From JAKQDH01 sp029558835 (GTDB lineage Bacteria > Planctomycetota > Phycisphaerae > UBA1845): a DNA stretch of 64,000 bases. Numbering within the stretch: the stretch's first letter is position 1; every line of letters starts with the position of its first letter. Positions 59,937 through 64,000 of the stretch are shown here, one piece after another. A program made the position numbers and the translations under genes. The notes beneath the pieces were generated by a model. The model made no database searches, was not told where the DNA came from, and saw only the letters and a program-made list of their open reading frames with translations. The stretch covers positions 40,040 to 104,039 of the forward strand of contig DAOQSN010000015.1 of NCBI GenBank assembly GCA_035356615.1, written 5' to 3'.

Positions 59937-61817
59937 TCATGTCTGCTCGGCGCCCGGCGAGCTGCGCCACAGTGTCCGCAGCAGCCACAGCAAACCGCCA
60001 CCGCTGGCGACGAACGCCACCACGCCGACGACTCCGGCCGTCGAGCGCCCGTAGATGAAGCTGCCCGTCCCGAACAGCGCCGAATACACGAGTACACAGC
60101 CCAGGAACCAGCCCAGCAGCGCCAGGCTGAGGCGGTCCGGCGCGGCCGCCACGCCGCTGGCGGCGCGAAACTCGCGCCAGCCCGGCCCGGCCGGCCGCAC
60201 CAGCCGATAGAAACGCAACAGCGTTTCGCGCTCCACCGGCGGCGTCAGGTACGTCACCACCACCCACACGACCGTCGTAAAGGCCACGGAGCCCACCAGC
60301 CCCCAGTGCCCGCTGATCGGCACCCCCAGCTTCCGCGCGATCAACAGGAACACGGCGGCCGCAAACGATGCCGCCATCGCGGCCAGCTCGCTCCAGGCAT
60401 TAATCCGCCACCAGAACCATCGTAATAGATACAGCAGCCCGGTCCCCGCGCCGATCGAAAGCATCAGATCGAACGCGTCCTTCGCCGTCGTCAGCGCGAA
60501 CATCAGCGCCCCTGATAGTATCATCAGCGCCGCGCTGACCACCCGCGAAACCAGCACCAGCTGCCGCTCACGGGCAGCAGCGCTCTCTGCCCCCCTCTCC
60601 CTTCCCGGGAGAGGGCCGGGGTGAGGGTCACGCCCCCCAGCCTCGCGCCCGCCTGCGTCTTCGCTCTGTCGGCTATCGCGCAGGATAAACCGCCGGTAAA
60701 AGTCCACCACCAAGTACGAGGTACCCCAGTTCATATGCGTCGTCATGGTGGAGACGTAGGCAGCCAGCAACGACGCCACCAGCAGACCGAGCAGACCATG
60801 AGGCAACAACGTCAGCATCGCCGGATAAGCCATGTCGTCACCGATGAGTTTCTCACTCACATGCGGCAACACAGCCTTGAGATCGTCGAGCGTAGGGAAC
60901 ACCAACATCGAACAAAGGGCGACAACGATCCAGGGCCATGGCCGGAGGGCATAATGGGCGACGTTGAACCACAGTGTCCCTGCCAGGGCGTCGCGTTCAC
61001 TGCGCGCGGCCAGCATCCGCTGGGCGATGTAGCTCCCGCCGCCCGGCTCCGCCCCGGGGTACCATACCGACCACCACTGCACCGCCAGCGGGATGATGAA
61101 GATGCCCAGGGCCAGGTCCCAGTTGCCAAAGTCCGGCAGCAGGTTGAGTTTCTCGGCGGGGAGCTTGCTCACCAGCCCGCTCAGCCCGCCTACCTGCGGA
61201 AGTTGCAGCGAATAGTAGGCGGCCCCAAATACACCGAACATGGCCAATGCAAACTGTAGAAGGTCCGTGGCCAGCGCGCCCCACAGACCGGCGATGCTGC
61301 CGAAGACAATGCAGATCGGCACGCACACCAGCACCGCCTGCCAGCGCTCCCAGCCAAGCATCACATTCGCAATCTTGGCGGCCGCCAGCGTAACGCTGGC
61401 CATGATGACACAGTTGAAGAAAAGGCCCAGGTAGAGTGCCCGAAACCCACGCAGGAACGCCGCCGACGCGCCCGAGTACCGTAACTCATAGAACTCCAGG
61501 TCGGTCAGCACCCGCGAGCGCCGCCACAACCGGGCGTAGAAGAACACCGTCATCATGCCCGTCAACAGGAATGCCCACCATTCCCAGTTGTCGGCCACCC
61601 CCTTGGTGCGGACCATGTTCGTCACCAGGTTCGGCGTGTCCGTGCTGAACGTGGTGGCCACCATCGACGTGCCGATCAGCCACCAGGGTGCCGCCCGCCC
61701 GGAGGCGAAGAACTCCGTGGTCCCCCGTCCCGCCCGGCGGGCGAAAAACAGCACCGGCGCGAAAGTGACCAGCAGGCTGGCCACCACGATCAACCAGTCC
61801 AAACCATTCAATTGCAT
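59937..61817 (-). CDS. sodium:solute symporter (SSS family), probable sugar importer
   Basis: This 626-aa inner-membrane symporter has about 14 hydrophobic segments. N-terminal MQLNGLDWLIVVASLLVTF, FFASGRAAPWWLIGTSMVATTFSTDTP and the region VASLLAAYVSTMTTHMNWG are typical of SSS proteins with broken helices at the sodium site. Near nt 60592-60630 the loop reads GGRDPHPGPLPGRERGAES, the in-frame translation of a CCCTCTCCC palindrome (family C); it lies between membrane segments. Likely substrate is an amino sugar or oligosaccharide, by context only. Confidence 0.88.
   Translation of the reverse strand: MQLNGLDWLIVVASLLVTFAPVLFFARRAGRGTTEFFASGRAAPWWLIGTSMVATTFSTDTPNLVTNMVRTKGVADNWEWWAFLLTGMMTVFFYARLWRRSRVLTDLEFYELRYSGASAAFLRGFRALYLGLFFNCVIMASVTLAAAKIANVMLGWERWQAVLVCVPICIVFGSIAGLWGALATDLLQFALAMFGVFGAAYYSLQLPQVGGLSGLVSKLPAEKLNLLPDFGNWDLALGIFIIPLAVQWWSVWYPGAEPGGGSYIAQRMLAARSERDALAGTLWFNVAHYALRPWPWIVVALCSMLVFPTLDDLKAVLPHVSEKLIGDDMAYPAMLTLLPHGLLGLLVASLLAAYVSTMTTHMNWGTSYLVVDFYRRFILRDSRQSEDAGGREAGGRDPHPGPLPGRERGAESAAARERQLVLVSRVVSAALMILSGALMFALTTAKDAFDLMLSIGAGTGLLYLLRWFWWRINAWSELAAMAASFAAAVFLLIARKLGVPISGHWGLVGSVAFTTVVWVVVTYLTPPVERETLLRFYRLVRPAGPGWREFRAASGVAAAPDRLSLALLGWFLGCVLVYSALFGTGSFIYGRSTAGVVGVVAFVASGGGLLWLLRTLWRSSPGAEQT
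60592..60627. repeat. palindromic repeat (family C) inside the symporter gene
   Basis: CCCCTCTCCCTTCCCGGGAG then AGGGCCGGGGTGAGGG. Same family as 14573 and 61901. Its length leaves the symporter frame open, adding a Pro/Gly/Arg loop. Confidence 0.85.
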
Positions 61818-61900
61818 GATGCCAACCCTGAGAGTCCCCAACCCCACTCCCGTCCCTGGCCGCGAGGGACCGGAAGAGTGCCGAAACGCCCGAGCATCCC

Positions 61901-61937
61901 CCCCTCACCCTGCCCTCTCCCCCAAGCGGGAGAGGGG
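61901..61937. repeat. palindromic repeat (family C), intergenic copy
   Basis: CCCCTCACCCTGCCCTCTCC then CCCAAGCGGGAGAGGGG. An intergenic member of the family found inside two coding sequences, located in the 199-bp gap between NagB-LmbE and the symporter genes. Confidence 0.85.
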
Positions 61938-62016
61938 TCCTGCCGCCAGCTCCTGCATCATCCGGCGCCCAGCGGCAGTGCCGGACAGCCGGCGCCCTGC
62001 GGCACTCCCAGCCAGC

Positions 62017-63999
62017 TCAAACGAGCTCCGGCCGCCAGCGCACGAACGCCTCCAGCGCCTGATACTCCGGCAGACCCAGCCGATCATAAAGCTGGGCCGT
62101 GTGCCGGTTGCGATCCTCCGCCCGCTGCCAGAACTCCCGCGTGTCCCAGGGCCCCGGAAACGGAGCTTTGTCCTTCTGCGTCTCGTGATTGAAGATGGCG
62201 GTCCGTTTGCGCTCGACCTCATCCGGGCTGAGCGGCACGGCCATCTCGATCGCCTGCGGCTCCCACTCCTGCCAGGCGCCGCGGTACAACCAGACCTCAC
62301 ACATGGCCAGCCACGGACGCTCCGCCAGGCTGTGCAGCGCGGCCGCGATGGCCGCCAGGCAGACGCGGTGCGTTCCGTGCGGATCGGACAGGTCGCCCGC
62401 CGCGTACACCTGATGCGGGTGGACCCGTTCCAGCAGTTCCACGATGATGTTGATGTCCGCCTCGCTGAGCGGTTTCTTTCGCACGCGGCCGGTCTCATAG
62501 AACGGCATATCCAGGAAGTGAATGTGCTCCGGCCGAACACCGGAGTAGCGGGCAGCCGCCCGCGATTCGCTGCGCCGGATCAGCGTCTTAAGCTGCTGCA
62601 GCTCCGGGCCGTCGATCTCGCCCGCGGCCTTCGCGCGCAGCAGCGCACCCACTGCCTGCTCGAGGCGCGGTGCATCCGGTGCGCTGAACAGAGCGAACAC
62701 CCGGCAGAACTCGGTCACGAAATCCACGTGCCGCACCGCCTTGTCGTCAAACACCGCGATGCTGCCGGAAGTCTGGTAGGCGACGTGCACCTCGTGACCC
62801 TGCTCGCACAGGCGGATGAGCGTCCCGCCCATGGAGATCACGTCGTCGTCCGGGTGCGGGCTGAAGACAACCACGCGTTTCGGGAAGATGTCGCCCGGCC
62901 GGCGCACCCCGGGAGGCACCGGGCGCTGGCGTTTGGAAGCCTGCCGCGCCACCGTCTCGGCCTCCACGACGGGCGCGCTTTCGCTCGCCGGCTTGCCGCC
63001 GGGCCAGCCAGTGATGGTGTTCTGCAAGCTCTTGAACACCTCGATGTTCACGTCGTAGGCCGACCCGCGCACCGAGAGCAGCTCCTGTAACCCGTTCTCG
63101 TTATAGTCCTCCGCCACCAACTTCAGGATCGGTTTGCCCAGCTTCAGGGCCAGCCACACGACTGCCCGCCGGGTGGTCGCTTCGTCCCAGCTCTGCCCGA
63201 ACTCCGCCACCGCGCCCAGCAGCCACGGCGTCTTGATCGAGGTCAGCTCGCTCGCGGCCGCCCGATCCAGCGCAAAGTGCACGTTACCGTGTTGTTGCAG
63301 GAAGCTGGCAGGCACCGCGCTGCCGACCTCCCCCTCGGCCGCTTGGCGAACGATCTGGGCCTTCTGCTCGCCGAAAGCCAGCAGCAGAATGCGGCGTGCC
63401 TCCAGAATGGTCGCCACGCCCATGGTGATTCCGCGCCGCGGCACGTTCAGTTCGCCAAAGAAGTCACTGGCCGCGTCGCGGCGGGTCACCTTGTCGAGAG
63501 TGATGAGGCGCGTCCGGCTGTCGCGCGGCGAGCCGGGCTCGTTGAAACCGATGTGCCCGGTCCGCCCGATACCCAGAAGCTGCACGTCGATGCCGCCGGC
63601 CTCGCGGATCAGCCGCTCATACTCGCTGCAGAACGCCCGCACGTCCTCCTGCCGCAACGTGCCGTCGGGAATGTGAACGTTCGCACGGTCGATGTCCACG
63701 TGCGCAAACAGGCTCTCCGCCATGAAGCGATGATAGCTCTGCAGGGCGTCCGGGCGCATCGGCCAGTACTCATCGAGGTTGAACGTCGTCACGTGCTGGA
63801 AGGAAAGACCCTCATCCCGATGCAGGCGCACCAGTTCGTCATAAACGCTCTGCGGCGTCGAGCCGGTGGCGAGACCGAGGACCGCGCGCTCGCCGCGGGC
63901 TGCCTTGTCGCGCAGGACCTGGGCAATCTCCTTGGCCACGGCCCGACTGGCGGCCTCGCTGGACTCATACACGGCCACGACGCCGCCGGGCCGGCCGGC
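62017..63999 (-). CDS. glucosamine-6-phosphate deaminase fused to PIG-L/LmbE deacetylase (N terminus may lie beyond window)
   Basis: One polypeptide with two enzymes. Residues ~1-290 (from GTG 63978) are NagB-type: STPQSVYDEL, the catalytic-loop FNLDEYW, GIGRTGHIGFNEPGS and the conserved KVTRRDAASDFF region; it would convert GlcN-6-P to fructose-6-P and ammonia. After a linker, the LmbE/PIG-L domain has the zinc motif FSPHPDDDVISMGG and the distal His in DPHGTHRVC; such domains remove N-acetyl groups from amino sugars. Long NagB forms with this C-terminal domain are known in Bacteroidota. The frame stays open to the right edge, so the true start may be outside; GTG 63978 is also possible. Confidence 0.9.
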   Translation of the reverse strand, partial: AGRPGGVVAVYESSEAASRAVAKEIAQVLRDKAARGERAVLGLATGSTPQSVYDELVRLHRDEGLSFQHVTTFNLDEYWPMRPDALQSYHRFMAESLFAHVDIDRANVHIPDGTLRQEDVRAFCSEYERLIREAGGIDVQLLGIGRTGHIGFNEPGSPRDSRTRLITLDKVTRRDAASDFFGELNVPRRGITMGVATILEARRILLLAFGEQKAQIVRQAAEGEVGSAVPASFLQQHGNVHFALDRAAASELTSIKTPWLLGAVAEFGQSWDEATTRRAVVWLALKLGKPILKLVAEDYNENGLQELLSVRGSAYDVNIEVFKSLQNTITGWPGGKPASESAPVVEAETVARQASKRQRPVPPGVRRPGDIFPKRVVVFSPHPDDDVISMGGTLIRLCEQGHEVHVAYQTSGSIAVFDDKAVRHVDFVTEFCRVFALFSAPDAPRLEQAVGALLRAKAAGEIDGPELQQLKTLIRRSESRAAARYSGVRPEHIHFLDMPFYETGRVRKKPLSEADINIIVELLERVHPHQVYAAGDLSDPHGTHRVCLAAIAAALHSLAERPWLAMCEVWLYRGAWQEWEPQAIEMAVPLSPDEVERKRTAIFNHETQKDKAPFPGPWDTREFWQRAEDRNRHTAQLYDRLGLPEYQALEAFVRWRPELV

Positions 64000-64000
64000 C

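Noticed and set aside
1..64000. CRISPR arrays
   Set aside because: Repeats exist, but they are dispersed and palindromic; no regularly spaced direct repeats and no cas-like genes were seen.
1..64000. tRNA, rRNA or riboswitch genes
   Set aside because: No T-loop-like GGTTCRAATCC with matching cloverleaf and no rRNA segment was noticed by eye. No cobalamin riboswitch-like leader was seen before the adenosyltransferase gene. A covariance-model search would be decisive.

Overview
The window is a 64 kb piece of a GC-rich (roughly two-thirds GC) Gram-negative-type chromosome. It has outer-membrane and periplasmic proteins (OprB porin, TolC-type outer-membrane factor, RND pumps), many lipoproteins, a giant repetitive surface protein with InlB-like repeats, a Tat-dependent GH109 glycosidase, and very abundant short palindromic intergenic repeats. 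Together these suggest a member of the Planctomycetota or the wider PVC group. That is an inference: no rRNA or marker gene is present. I see no tRNA, rRNA, CRISPR array, prophage or transposase.

Layout. 0-5 kb: the tail of a hybrid sensor kinase, two small lipoproteins, an OprB-type porin and an HD phosphohydrolase. 5-11 kb: a plus-strand run of an MMPL/RND exporter, a HAD hydrolase and a prolyl oligopeptidase. 11-17 kb: a degenerate HD-GYP protein (minus), an orphan membrane-fusion protein and a membrane glycosyltransferase-like TPR protein. 17-23 kb: one gene for a roughly 2,040-residue repetitive surface protein, closed by a strong hairpin. 23-30 kb: PduO-type cobalamin adenosyltransferase, an O-antigen-ligase-like TPR protein and a pair of M16 peptidases whose catalytic elements are split between the two genes. 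30-38 kb: two membrane proteins of unknown function, class II fumarase (minus) divergent from class I fumarase alpha and beta (plus), and transketolase. 38-42 kb: two ABC-2 exporter modules (minus). 42.9-50 kb: a heavy-metal CzcCBA/CusCBA-type efflux operon preceded by a Cys/His-rich secreted protein.

50-64 kb is a coherent amino-sugar glycan locus: GH2 beta-galactosidase, GH109 alpha-N-acetylgalactosaminidase, a sugar nucleotidyltransferase, an N-acetylhexosamine 1-kinase-like protein, GH20 beta-hexosaminidase, an SSS-type sugar symporter and a NagB-LmbE (deaminase-deacetylase) fusion. The set could strip Gal, GalNAc and GlcNAc from mucin-like or glycolipid-like glycans, import them, and activate or catabolise them.

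The most unusual signal is in the DNA between and inside these genes. At least eight copies of one ~85-165 bp inverted-repeat element lie only in intergenic DNA, alongside several other palindrome-doublet families that look like REPINs or MITEs. Another palindrome family has entered two membrane-protein genes in frame. Three heptanucleotide tandem repeats each sit just after a stop codon.
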